Source: Lacrimispora xylanolytica
GTDB lineage: Bacteria > Bacillota > Clostridia > Lachnospirales > Lachnospiraceae
Direction: 5' to 3'
Assembly (NCBI RefSeq): GCF_026723765.1
Contig: NZ_CP113524.1
Location: 1,349,001-1,413,000, forward strand
DNA length: 64,000 bases
The notes beneath the pieces were generated by a model that did no database searches, was not told the DNA's origin, and was given only the letters and a program-made list of their open reading frames with translations. The stretch's first letter is position 1, and each line of letters starts with the position of its first letter. The translations under genes were made by a program, and so were the position numbers. This document shows positions 52,708 to 60,437 of this stretch, piece after piece.

Positions 52708-54309
52708 GTGGCCAACAGTAGTAAAGATATCCAGCTCATTGAGCTTAAAGATATGATTTCACAACTAAATACTACGATCAAAACACTTGCGGAAGCATTG
52801 AATAAACAGCAGGCTGAAAATGATAATCTTAAGTCTGAACTGGCTTGGTTTCGCCAGAAGTATTTTGGTGCTTCCAGTGAACGCCGCGTGGATGACGTCG
52901 CAGGTCAATTGAACCTTTTTGACAATCTTACAGAGGACGAAAAACCGGTGGAACTAATCGAACCGGAAGTTATCCCCGCTCCAAAGAAATCTCGAAAAAA
53001 GAAACCTACTTTAGCAGAACAATTTAAGGATATTCCAACCAGACAGCTAAATGTAGATACACTGACCAAAGAGGAAAAAACATGTCCAATCTGTGGAACC
53101 CAAATGATTCCGATTGGAACAGAACTGATCCGAAGCGAAATCGTTTATACTCCGCCAAAGCTGGAGCGTATCGAATACATGGCAACCACGTATTCATGTC
53201 CAGAGTGCAAGGATACGGAGGAGCCACAGTTTATAAAGGATAATGGAACGCCTGCATTGATTCCCGGAAGTTATGTTTCAGAATCCCTGCTGGCATATAT
53301 CATTTATCGAAAGTACGGATTGTACATCCCTCTTTATCGTCAGGAGCAGGATTTCCAGCAGATGAACGCTCCAATAGGACGAACATCTATGGCACACTGG
53401 ATTATTATAGTTGGCATTGAATATATAACGCCGCTGTATGATTACTTTCATAGGGAACTGCTAAAACGCAGATTCCTTATGATGGACGAGACACCAATCC
53501 AGGTATTAAAAGAGGAAGACCGGCGGGCACAGACAAAATCTTATTTATGGGTTGTCCGAACTGGTGAAGATGGATTAAATCCTATCGTCCTCTATAATTA
53601 CACGCCCACAAGAGCAGGAGAAAATATCAAACAATTCCTAAAGGGTATGGAACCTGGATTTTATCTAATGACAGATGCATACAAGGGCTACAACAAGGTG
53701 AATGAAGCCAGGCGTTGTTGTTGCTTTGCACATATCAGGAGATATCTATTGGAGGCTATCCCAAAAGGCCATGAGAAGGATTACAGTCATCCGGCAGTAC
53801 AGGGAGTCTTGTATTGTAATAAGTTGTTCGAGTATGAACGGGTCTATAAGGAAAAAGGACTCTCATACAAACAGATAGGCAATCGTCGCCTCAAAGACCA
53901 AAGACCAGTCGTTGAGGGCTTCTTGGCGTGGGCAAACCAAGTCAATCCCGGAGATAATGCCAAACTTAAGAAAGCAATCACATATATTAAAAACCGTCGA
54001 GACTTTCTTATGACATATCTGGAAGATGGCCGGTGCAGCTTAAGCAACAACCTTAGCGAAAATTCAATCCGTCCAGTAACTATAGGCCGGAAAAACTGGC
54101 TCTTTTCAGACACTCCGGAAGGAGCGACAGCCAATTCGCTCTATCTCACTATCATAGAGATGGCAAAGGCGTATGACTTAAATCTATATGAATATCTGAA
54201 GTTCTTGCTAGAGAATCGTCCCAGCAAGGGCATGTCAGATGATGAGATAGCAAAACTTGCGCCTTGGGATAAAACAGTCCAAGAACTTTGCAAGAACAAA
54301 ATGGAGTAA
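52708..54309 (+). CDS. tnpC: IS66 transposase TnpC
   Basis: GTG at 52708 with AAGGAG seven bases ahead; the hydrophobic in-frame stretch before it is not coding. 533 aa: N-terminal leucine-zipper-like coiled coil (about 5-50), zinc-finger cysteines (TCPICGTQMIP, YSCPEC) and a DDE catalytic domain with MMDETPIQVLK, LMTDAYKGYN and the Glu-bearing NNLSENSIRPVTIGRKNWLF. Intact, so the element may be active. Confidence 0.94.
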   Translation: MANSSKDIQLIELKDMISQLNTTIKTLAEALNKQQAENDNLKSELAWFRQKYFGASSERRVDDVAGQLNLFDNLTEDEKPVELIEPEVIPAPKKSRKKKPTLAEQFKDIPTRQLNVDTLTKEEKTCPICGTQMIPIGTELIRSEIVYTPPKLERIEYMATTYSCPECKDTEEPQFIKDNGTPALIPGSYVSESLLAYIIYRKYGLYIPLYRQEQDFQQMNAPIGRTSMAHWIIIVGIEYITPLYDYFHRELLKRRFLMMDETPIQVLKEEDRRAQTKSYLWVVRTGEDGLNPIVLYNYTPTRAGENIKQFLKGMEPGFYLMTDAYKGYNKVNEARRCCCFAHIRRYLLEAIPKGHEKDYSHPAVQGVLYCNKLFEYERVYKEKGLSYKQIGNRRLKDQRPVVEGFLAWANQVNPGDNAKLKKAITYIKNRRDFLMTYLEDGRCSLSNNLSENSIRPVTIGRKNWLFSDTPEGATANSLYLTIIEMAKAYDLNLYEYLKFLLENRPSKGMSDDEIAKLAPWDKTVQELCKNKME

Positions 54310-54385
54310 AATGCTTTCATTTCCGAATCCTAGCAATAGGATCCGGAAATTATTTATGAGTCATACCCCGAAACTATGCGCTTAC

Positions 54386-54598
54386 GAAAAACAGGAGTTT
54401 ATAAAGAGTTTTGTTGAGAAAATTGAAATTTATCCAGAAGAATTAGAAGATGGTCGTATCTTAAAGAACATAAAGTTTAGATTTCCAGTATTCTTTAATG
54501 GTAGTGAAGTGAGTGAAATAAGTTGGGACAAAGAGAGTACAGTTGAAGCGGTGATAATGATGACGTATTGTGGTTTGGACAAGAAAAGCAGGGGTTAG
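54386..54598 (+). pseudogene. Large serine recombinase, C-terminal part after IS66
   Basis: Continues the frame broken at 51744: KQEFIKSFVEKIEIYPEELE, then ILKNIKFRFPVFFNG and a stop at 54598. This is the usual C-terminal strand-turn block of Firmicute large serine recombinases. Joining 51744 to 54394 gives 1692 nt, 563 residues, without any frameshift. The fragment has no start of its own. Confidence 0.92.
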
Positions 54599-54599
54599 A

Positions 54600-54620
54600 C
54601 CACAAGATGTTGTGGCTTTT
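54600..54620 (+). terminator. Terminator of the recombinase gene
   Basis: CCACAA (54600-54605) pairs with TTGTGG (54610-54615), then CTTTT. Confidence 0.75.
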
Positions 54621-54657
54621 GAACTAAAAATGAGCAAAAAACGGAGCTAAAAAATGA

Positions 54658-54868
54658 TGTGACCCCTAAAAGTTAGACTTTATGGCGGAGTGGATTTTTC
54701 CACTTCGTCTTTTTCTTTATGCTGCCAATAGGCTGAGCCTGTATTCAACAGGACTCATCCAGCCCAGTTTCTGTTTTATTCTTTGTTCATTGTAAATACT
54801 TTATGCATTTCTCTATCGCTTTTTTCAGCTCATCATAGCTATAGTAAACTACTCCATAGTACATTTCT
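54658..54868 (-). mobile_element. IS3-family (IS150-like) 3' fragment
   Basis: Ends with TGTGACCCCTAAAAGTTAGAC, a typical IS150-group terminal repeat. On the minus strand it encodes MYYGVVYYSYDELKKAIEKC, then after a one-base frameshift NEQRIKQKLGWMSPVEYRLS and a stop at 54717, i.e. the C-terminus of OrfB. The rest of the element is gone. Different from the IS3 remnant at 26357. Confidence 0.85.
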
Positions 54869-55072
54869 TGTTTTTCTAATTAAGCTATATGAAAAAGTAT
54901 TATTAAAATAACATTGTAATTATTATATATTACTATAATTGATTTTATATGTAAAATAATTCAAATTAAATTAATTATAATTTGAGAGGCTAGTAACAGT
55001 CTATTATAGACTTAGTTACAAGCGTTTTTTATTTATATATCAATAAAAATATTAAGTAAGGAGGTGAAAACT
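54869..55072. other. Very AT-rich intergenic region
   Basis: No gene seen; the leader of the small gene at 55073 is here. An inverted repeat with AGGCTAGTAAC near 54988 and GTTACAAGCG near 55015 is followed by a T-run and could terminate or attenuate. Confidence 0.4.
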
Positions 55073-55249
55073 ATGTCAAGTAGTATTTTCATTATTACTG
55101 ATTTTAAAATTATCTTTGAGATTGACAACAACGGAGATAACATGAAGAGATTCATAGAGAAAGTAATTAAGCAAGGCACTAAAATACATCAAGAACTTAA
55201 GAAAGACTGTATTGAGTTAGAATACATCTATAACTGTTATATAATATAA
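55073..55249 (+). CDS. Hypothetical 58-aa protein
   Basis: ATG at 55073 with a strong AAGGAGGTG. It begins MSSSIFIITDFKIIFEIDNN, then KRFIEKVIKQGTKIHQELKK. Mixed beta-alpha, soluble, no recognised family. It lies next to RHS remnants, where small immunity proteins are often found, but there is no direct evidence. Confidence 0.6.
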   Translation: MSSSIFIITDFKIIFEIDNNGDNMKRFIEKVIKQGTKIHQELKKDCIELEYIYNCYII

Positions 55250-55447
55250 TAAATTGTCTAAACATCTTTCTCCAGCGATTATGATATGGTATAATTTTAC
55301 ATATACTAAATTTATGGGGGACTGGTGATGTGTCTATGAAAGGTAACATCGGTTAAAGTAGTGGAGAGTAAAGAATTATCTGTAGATACAAGTTCAGGAA
55401 GTTTGGCTTATAAAAGACTTGATATGCAAGTTAGTTAAACGTTACAT

Positions 55448-55597
55448 ATGGCTATATATGGGGAATTAATGCAACTTGAGAGTAATAAAACTCAGTCATT
55501 TCAATATAATGGACAAGATGGTGTCATCCATGATACTAATGATTTATATTATATGCGAGCCATGTATTATCATACAGGTATAAAAGGTCGAATATAG
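55448..55597 (+). pseudogene. RHS-repeat protein fragment
   Basis: The frame reads ...QSFQYNGQDGVIHDTNDLYY then MRAMYYHTGIKGRI and stops. This matches the conserved RHS core end (YNGQxGV-x-D-x-N-x-LYYMRAR-YY). Only about 50 codons survive; upstream sequence 55330-55438 shows other short broken frames. Polymorphic RHS/WapA toxins place their variable toxin tip right after this core, here lost. Confidence 0.8.
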
Positions 55598-55756
55598 AGT
55601 ACAAAGTACCAGCGTTTAATCTTTTTTGTACATTTTTAAAATATTTATAAAAATAATAATTATTTACATAAATCAGCACAATAAACAATTTGGCTATGAA
55701 TTTTCCTATATATGGTTCATCAGAATGATAAAAAGAATAGAACAGGAGTGTTTAAA

Positions 55757-56791
55757 ATGAAAAAACGTAGTTTATCAACCATCATGATAGTTTCTTTACT
55801 TCTAAGCAGTTCAGGAACACAGATGGCATTGGCAGAATCAGTTACAGATCAACAAGCCACCACTGAAGCAAGTGAGAGTGTTAAAACTCAAGCTGAATTT
55901 TTAAAAATGTTAATTTTATCACAGAAAGTAACGGTTAATTCTACCGATCAAGTTCAAGCGTGGTATAGCCCATATATTACGGTTGCAGAAAATAAAGGAA
56001 TTGTTAAATCTGGAGAGAATAAGGCTGAACAATGGACAGGGCCAATCACACGTCAAGAAATGGCTAAAATGGCGGTTGAAAGCCAAGGAGAAAAGCTCCC
56101 TATTGACGATAAAGAATCATCAACAGCAGAACAAGTAAAAAATGCACCCAAAGATCCATGGGGAAGAGCAATTAGAACAACTAATTTGCCTGAAAACTAT
56201 AAGGATTTCCCTTATATATTAGCCGATGCGCCTAATGAGTTATATGATTTGAAGCACGAATACAAGAGCTATAATTCAAACCTAACGCCAGTTCAGTTTT
56301 TAGATATAGACGGCTATAAAAAGGAAGACATTGATAAATGGGCTGAATATGTAGAGCAATTCGTTTATCAGATAGTAAATGTAGACTATACAACACTAGA
56401 TGAACAGTGGGGAAACAAATTGACTTCTGTGATGAATAAATCAGCTGCACTGGATAAGGATGTAGCTAATTATATTAAAGAAGCAAAAGAGAATAAAGTT
56501 AAAATTGTTGGTACTGTAAAGGCAGAACCTTCAATCGTATTTTTGGATGGGCCTAGTTATATGCGTGTACATTTTACATTTAAGGTTACTAGTTTTGATG
56601 ATTCTAACAAAGCAATATTTTATGAAGACTGGAAAAGTAAGGTGAAGATTGAAAAAAATGTTGAATATGAAGGCTATTCGAATATATCATTAACCACTGC
56701 TGTATATGGGGCTGTTGGAGATTTATCTTATGCTAGAGTAGCAGTACTAGCATCCTTATTTAAGGAAGCAAGCTATAAACCAAAACAATGA
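55757..56791 (+). CDS. Secreted protein with SLH-like domain
   Basis: ATG at 55757 with CAGGAG upstream. 344 aa: signal peptide MKKRSLSTIMIVSLLLSSSG with cleavage near ALA-ES, then an S-layer-homology-like unit about 65-115 (WYSPYITVAENKGIVKSGEN, then GPITRQEMAKMAV). Only one SLH-like repeat is clear, while cell-wall anchoring usually needs three. The C-terminal 190 residues (YVEQFVYQIVNVDYTTLDEQ, PSYMRVHFTFKVTSFDDSNK) are beta-rich and unrecognised. Likely exported and wall-associated. Confidence 0.8.
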   Translation: MKKRSLSTIMIVSLLLSSSGTQMALAESVTDQQATTEASESVKTQAEFLKMLILSQKVTVNSTDQVQAWYSPYITVAENKGIVKSGENKAEQWTGPITRQEMAKMAVESQGEKLPIDDKESSTAEQVKNAPKDPWGRAIRTTNLPENYKDFPYILADAPNELYDLKHEYKSYNSNLTPVQFLDIDGYKKEDIDKWAEYVEQFVYQIVNVDYTTLDEQWGNKLTSVMNKSAALDKDVANYIKEAKENKVKIVGTVKAEPSIVFLDGPSYMRVHFTFKVTSFDDSNKAIFYEDWKSKVKIEKNVEYEGYSNISLTTAVYGAVGDLSYARVAVLASLFKEASYKPKQ

Positions 56792-57110
56792 CAGTAACTA
56801 ATATATCTTCTAAAAAGGAAGTATTACTGATAAATGAAGATTAAAAAAGCAGTTAAGTAAGCTTAAAACAATGATTGGCCCAAAAGAATGATATTTAAAT
56901 GGCGCAATTCCTGCCTCTGTTAATCAGAAGAGAGCCAACGTTTCTGTACAACGGTGGTATGGATAATATAGCATACCTGCTGCTCCGTATATTGTAAAAA
57001 AGTAATCCAGATGGTTTTATTATGGTTAACTTTAATATTGTATATATTCATGCACCGATGATGAATCAGACAGTGGGAGAAGGAGCAAACAAAGAGAAAT
57101 ATCTAAATCA
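56792..57110. other. Decayed sequence with echo of the SLH gene
   Basis: No intact gene. Around 56913-57005 a broken frame reads SVNQKRANVSVQRWYG then IPAAPYIVKK, resembling the VQAWYSPYITVAE region of the preceding gene, so a partial duplicate or the remnant of a related gene lies here. Confidence 0.45.
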
Positions 57111-57344
57111 ATGGTTAATGTAACAGAGGCGTGTGGGTTTCATTTCTCACACACCGATAGGAAAAGTGTGTATGGTCACCAAGTCCCAGATCCCCATCAC
57201 CCTTCCTATGTGCATTGTGATAGCTGGTCACGTCTAAGAAAGATCATCCATGCTGCCTTAGAAAAGGGACATCACCTCATCGGTGTGCTTAAAAACAAAC
57301 GAATCTTGTATCCGCAGAGAGATATTAACAATACTCAGACATAG
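57111..57344 (+). pseudogene. DDE transposase fragment (IS4/IS701-like)
   Basis: The frame contains YVHCDSWSRLRKIIHAALEK then GHHLIGVLKNKRILYPQRD, matching the second-Asp region of IS4-type transposases (xxDSWY ... GxHxIGxLKTNRxLYP). The start, the first Asp and the terminal Glu region are absent. The catalytic Tyr after DSW is changed to Ser. Confidence 0.75.
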
Positions 57345-57400
57345 CAGGATACGAAAGATTACTTGCGAGATTAAGATAACTATATATACTTTGAGAACTA

Positions 57401-57431
57401 AGGAGTACTATAAAAATGGTACTCCTTTTTT
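57401..57431 (+). terminator. Terminator used as intron insertion site
   Basis: AGGAGTAC (57401-57408) pairs with GTACTCCT (57419-57426), followed by six T. The group II intron begins at the next base. Confidence 0.9.
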
Positions 57432-59324
57432 GTGTGCGCCTTGCGGCGCACGTTTCTAATGGGTGAAAGTCCCTAATCCGCCCTAGTAGTGGGAAGGATA
57501 CAGCCAAGACCAAGGGTGTCCACCGTGAGGTGGAATCTGAAGGAAGGTGGAGGCAAATCTCTGATCTGACGAACAGAAACCACATCAGGCTATGGTTAAG
57601 GATAAAGTTGCACAACAAACTGAAGTCCAATAACTACTCGGAATTAACTGTAGTAAATGTGGCAGATAGATGGAGAGAAAGAAATGTGTGGTACCAAGGG
57701 AGGTCTTGTCAGCAAGCGAAAACAGAGTATGAAACTTGTAGTAATAACGAATGGCAAGAAGTCAGCAGAGGTCATAGTACCAAGATGGTTGCAAGCATAA
57801 TGGGAAGGACTGAACTTTAGGAGATACAAGCAATGAATGTAACTGAAGGTAGATTTAAGAACAGACAACTTCATATGGAAGACTATCTGCAAATGGTATC
57901 TGCAGAACAGAAAGAGAATGCAGAAGTGTTCGACTACTCTAAGATTACTGAAAAGAGCGGTATCATCACAGACTATTGGACGAACAATCTTTTGGATTTG
58001 ATTTTGCGGAAAGATAACCTTAATAAGGCATATAAACAAGTGAAATCAAATAAGGGAGCAGGGGGAATTGATGGAATGCAGGTAGATGAACTTCTACCCT
58101 ACTTAAGAGAAAACCAAGACACTCTAATCCAAGAGATAAGGACAGGGAAATATAAACCCAATCCAGTTCGACGGGTAGAAATACCCAAAGAAACAAAAGG
58201 CGAAGTAAGAAGACTTGGTGTTCCTACGGTAGTTGACCGAGTGATACAGCAGGCAATCACCCAGGAACTGACTCCAATCTACGAAGAGAGATTCTCAGAT
58301 AACAGTTTTGGATTCCGCCCCAAAAGAGGAGCACATGATGCGCTCAAACAGTGCCAAAAGAATGTAAATGACGGCTATGGATACGTGGTAGATATGGACT
58401 TGGAAAAGTTCTTTGACACGGTGTGCCAGAGTAAGCTGATAGAGGTATTGTCAAGAACCATCAAAGATGGCAGGCTGATTTCGTTAATACATAAATATCT
58501 CAATGCGGGAGTTATGGCAAAGGGGATATTTGAACGTACAGAAGTGGGAATGCCCCAAGGTGGACCACTTAGTCCGTTGCTTAGCAATGTCATGCTGAAT
58601 GAGTTGGACAAGGAACTGGAACGCAGAGGACACAGATTCGTCCGCTATGCGGATGACTGTATGATTTTCTGTAAAAGCAGAAAAAGTGCAGAAAGAACCT
58701 TAGAAAACATACTCCCATACATCGAAGGAAAATTATTTCTTAAAGTGAATCGGAAGAAAACAGAAGTGGCTCATATCAGCAAGGTAAAATACCTTGGATA
58801 CAGCTTTTACAGACACAAGGGAAAATGCAGATTAAGAGTACACCCGAAGTCAGTGGAGAAGATGAAAAATAAAATCAGAGAACTGACAGACAGAAAAAAT
58901 GGCATGAGCAATGCGCAAAGAGAAGAAAAGTATCAACAGTTTGTGAGAGGTTGGGTGAACTACTTCAAACTTGCAGACATAAAAGCACTTCTCAAAGTGA
59001 TAGATAAGTGGGCAAGACGAAGAATAAGGGCAGTCTACTGGAAACAGTGGAAGAAAATCAAGACGAAATACAGAATGCTCAAAGCATTAGGCTGTGAACA
59101 TTGGAGAGCCAAGGAACTTGCATGTAGCAGAAAAGGTTATTGGAGAATGGCCAAGGTGCTAAACCAAATCTTTTCAAATAAAATAATAGCCAAGCTGGGA
59201 TATACCTCCATGCTTGACTATTATTCAATAGTTTATGAAAACTAAGGAACCGCCTAGTACCGAACGGTATGCTAGGTGGTGTGGGAGGTCGGTAGATAAA
59301 ATAATTATCTACCTCCTACCCGAT
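57432..59324 (+). mobile_element. Group II intron with reverse transcriptase
   Basis: The 5' end is GTGTGCGCC (GUGYG consensus), followed by GTGCGCC-TTGC-GGCGCAC pairing and GGGTGAAAGTCCC of domain I. Domain V is ACCGCCTAGTACC-GAAC-GGTATGCTAGGTGGT (59247-59279), domain VI follows with GGTAGATAA / TTATCTACC, and the 3' end is CTACCCGAT. Total about 1.89 kb. The insertion directly after a Rho-independent terminator is the known preference of bacterial class C introns; structural class was not verified. The 3' boundary is accurate to one or two bases. Confidence 0.92.
57833..59245 (+). CDS. ltrA: Group II intron reverse transcriptase/maturase
   Basis: AGGAGATACAAGCA before the ATG. 470 aa. RT domains: KSNKGAGGIDGMQVDELLPY (RT1), FSDNSFGFRPKRGAHDAL, VVDMDLEKFFDTV (RT3), GMPQGGPLSPLLSNVMLNEL (RT4) and FVRYADDCMIFCKS (catalytic YADD). 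The maturase domain X spans about 340-470 (RGWVNYFKLADIKALLKVID, WKQWKKIKTKYRMLKALG). No HNH endonuclease domain follows, so homing would rely on the replication fork or on single-stranded targets. Intact, so potentially mobile. Confidence 0.96.
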   Translation: MNVTEGRFKNRQLHMEDYLQMVSAEQKENAEVFDYSKITEKSGIITDYWTNNLLDLILRKDNLNKAYKQVKSNKGAGGIDGMQVDELLPYLRENQDTLIQEIRTGKYKPNPVRRVEIPKETKGEVRRLGVPTVVDRVIQQAITQELTPIYEERFSDNSFGFRPKRGAHDALKQCQKNVNDGYGYVVDMDLEKFFDTVCQSKLIEVLSRTIKDGRLISLIHKYLNAGVMAKGIFERTEVGMPQGGPLSPLLSNVMLNELDKELERRGHRFVRYADDCMIFCKSRKSAERTLENILPYIEGKLFLKVNRKKTEVAHISKVKYLGYSFYRHKGKCRLRVHPKSVEKMKNKIRELTDRKNGMSNAQREEKYQQFVRGWVNYFKLADIKALLKVIDKWARRRIRAVYWKQWKKIKTKYRMLKALGCEHWRAKELACSRKGYWRMAKVLNQIFSNKIIAKLGYTSMLDYYSIVYEN

Positions 59325-59575
59325 TACAGGAAAGTACTTCTGACGATGTCATTAAAAACATAAAGGCCTTCTTCAAATTTGTAATCATCAAGGTCGTCAT
59401 TTTTGATAAAGATGTAATACATATCTAGTAAATTAAAGTCTGTCATGTTCCATACAAGTTTTGCAGTCATTCCTTCCGTAGGATTTGGATATAGTTTTGC
59501 CTGAGCGCCACTATAAGTTATGGCATAAAAGTAGAACCTATTTTTATCTTTATGGTATATATAATTTCGGTTTTG
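59324..59575 (-). pseudogene. C-terminal remnant of an unknown gene at the intron 3' edge
   Basis: A minus-strand frame of 83 codons (NYIYHKDKNRFYFYAITYSG ... DDYKFEEGLYVFNDIVRSTF) ends at TAA 59326-59324, touching the intron end. It has good coding character but no start codon or binding site upstream (a stop lies just above 59575). Protein not recognised. The remaining 59576-59832 stretch shows nothing convincing. Confidence 0.55.
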
Positions 59576-59832
59576 TTAAAAGACGAGCTAAGACATACGA
59601 TTCATTCATTTAAAAGAGGCAAGGCTGTCCAAACGTGTAAACCAAGCAGATAAAGTCGGGGAAAAGTTTTTGGATTTGTTTATGTTATAGAACACGAGAA
59701 GGACCAAATTGCCACAGCCTGAAAGAGGAAGTCAAGGAGAGAACGACCATCTAAAGAGAGGTGGCGGAGTTGGAGTGTCAAAAACAATTTTTAATACTGA
59801 CGCTATAAATAAAAAAAGGAAAAAAATATTTA

Positions 59833-59861
59833 TTGACACAGGAACTAGAGAAGAGTAAAAT
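59833..59861 (+). promoter_or_regulatory. Sigma-A promoter of the MarR-ABC operon
   Basis: TTGACA (59833-59838), exactly 17 bases, TAAAAT (59856-59861). An imperfect inverted repeat AACGTTGATAAATGTTAACG (59866-59885) lies at the expected transcription start and could bind MarR. Confidence 0.85.
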
Positions 59862-59918
59862 CATGAACGTTGATAAATGTTAACGATGTTAATAATTAAA
59901 AGGGGATAAAAATTTTTA

Positions 59919-60413
59919 ATGGATGAAAAAGAGAAGTACATAAAAAAAGTAAAAACCCAACTGGCAGTTATGATGGGCAAAGGGAGAAAGGTTGATAAAA
60001 TCCTGCTGTCCCAGGGGCTAACCCGCCTTGAGCTGTTTGCGATTCAGCAGATTTATGAAGCGACAAACGGAGATAAGGAACACAAAGGCATCTATGTATC
60101 GGCACTGGCTAAAAAAATGGATATTGTCTTATCCTCAGCATCACGGACTTTGAATTCTCTGGAAAAGCGAGGACTGATATCCAGGGAGATTGATCCTGAC
60201 AACAGAAGAAACATCTGTGTCATGCTTACGGAAAAAGGATATTCAGTAAGGAAGCAGTGTCTGGAAAAGGTGAATCTGATGGTAGGAAGAGTCGTGGAAG
60301 GCATGGGAATAGAAGATATGGAACAGCTGATTAAATTGTGGAACCGATTTATTGATCAAATGGAAAACGCAGTGAATGATATGACGGAAGAAATTGATGA
60401 ACCTACAGATTGA
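59919..60413 (+). CDS. MarR-family regulator of the ABC exporter operon
   Basis: 164 aa. Winged-helix core about 30-110: GLTRLELFAIQQIYEA, YVSALAKKMDIVLSSASRTL (recognition helix), NSLEKRGLISREIDPDNRRN (wing with DxRR). C-terminal dimer helices follow. It is 24 bases ahead of the first transporter gene; GGGG of the binding site is rather far from the ATG. Typical local repressor of a multidrug-type exporter, relieved by ligand (inference from family and context). Confidence 0.92.
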   Translation: MDEKEKYIKKVKTQLAVMMGKGRKVDKILLSQGLTRLELFAIQQIYEATNGDKEHKGIYVSALAKKMDIVLSSASRTLNSLEKRGLISREIDPDNRRNICVMLTEKGYSVRKQCLEKVNLMVGRVVEGMGIEDMEQLIKLWNRFIDQMENAVNDMTEEIDEPTD

Positions 60414-60437
60414 TGAGACAGAAAAGAGGGAACTGAC

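Larger units (their letters stand above)
51745..54385 (+). mobile_element. Complete IS66-family insertion sequence
   Basis: 2641 bp. Terminal inverted repeats GTAAGCGC at 51745 and GCGCTTAC ending at 54385, with sub-terminal inverted copies of GCATTTTACTC (near 51848 and 54304). The 8-bp target duplication GAAAAACA is present on both sides (51737-51744 and 54386-54393), matching the family rule. It contains intact tnpA, tnpB and tnpC. It interrupts the large serine recombinase gene. Confidence 0.96.
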
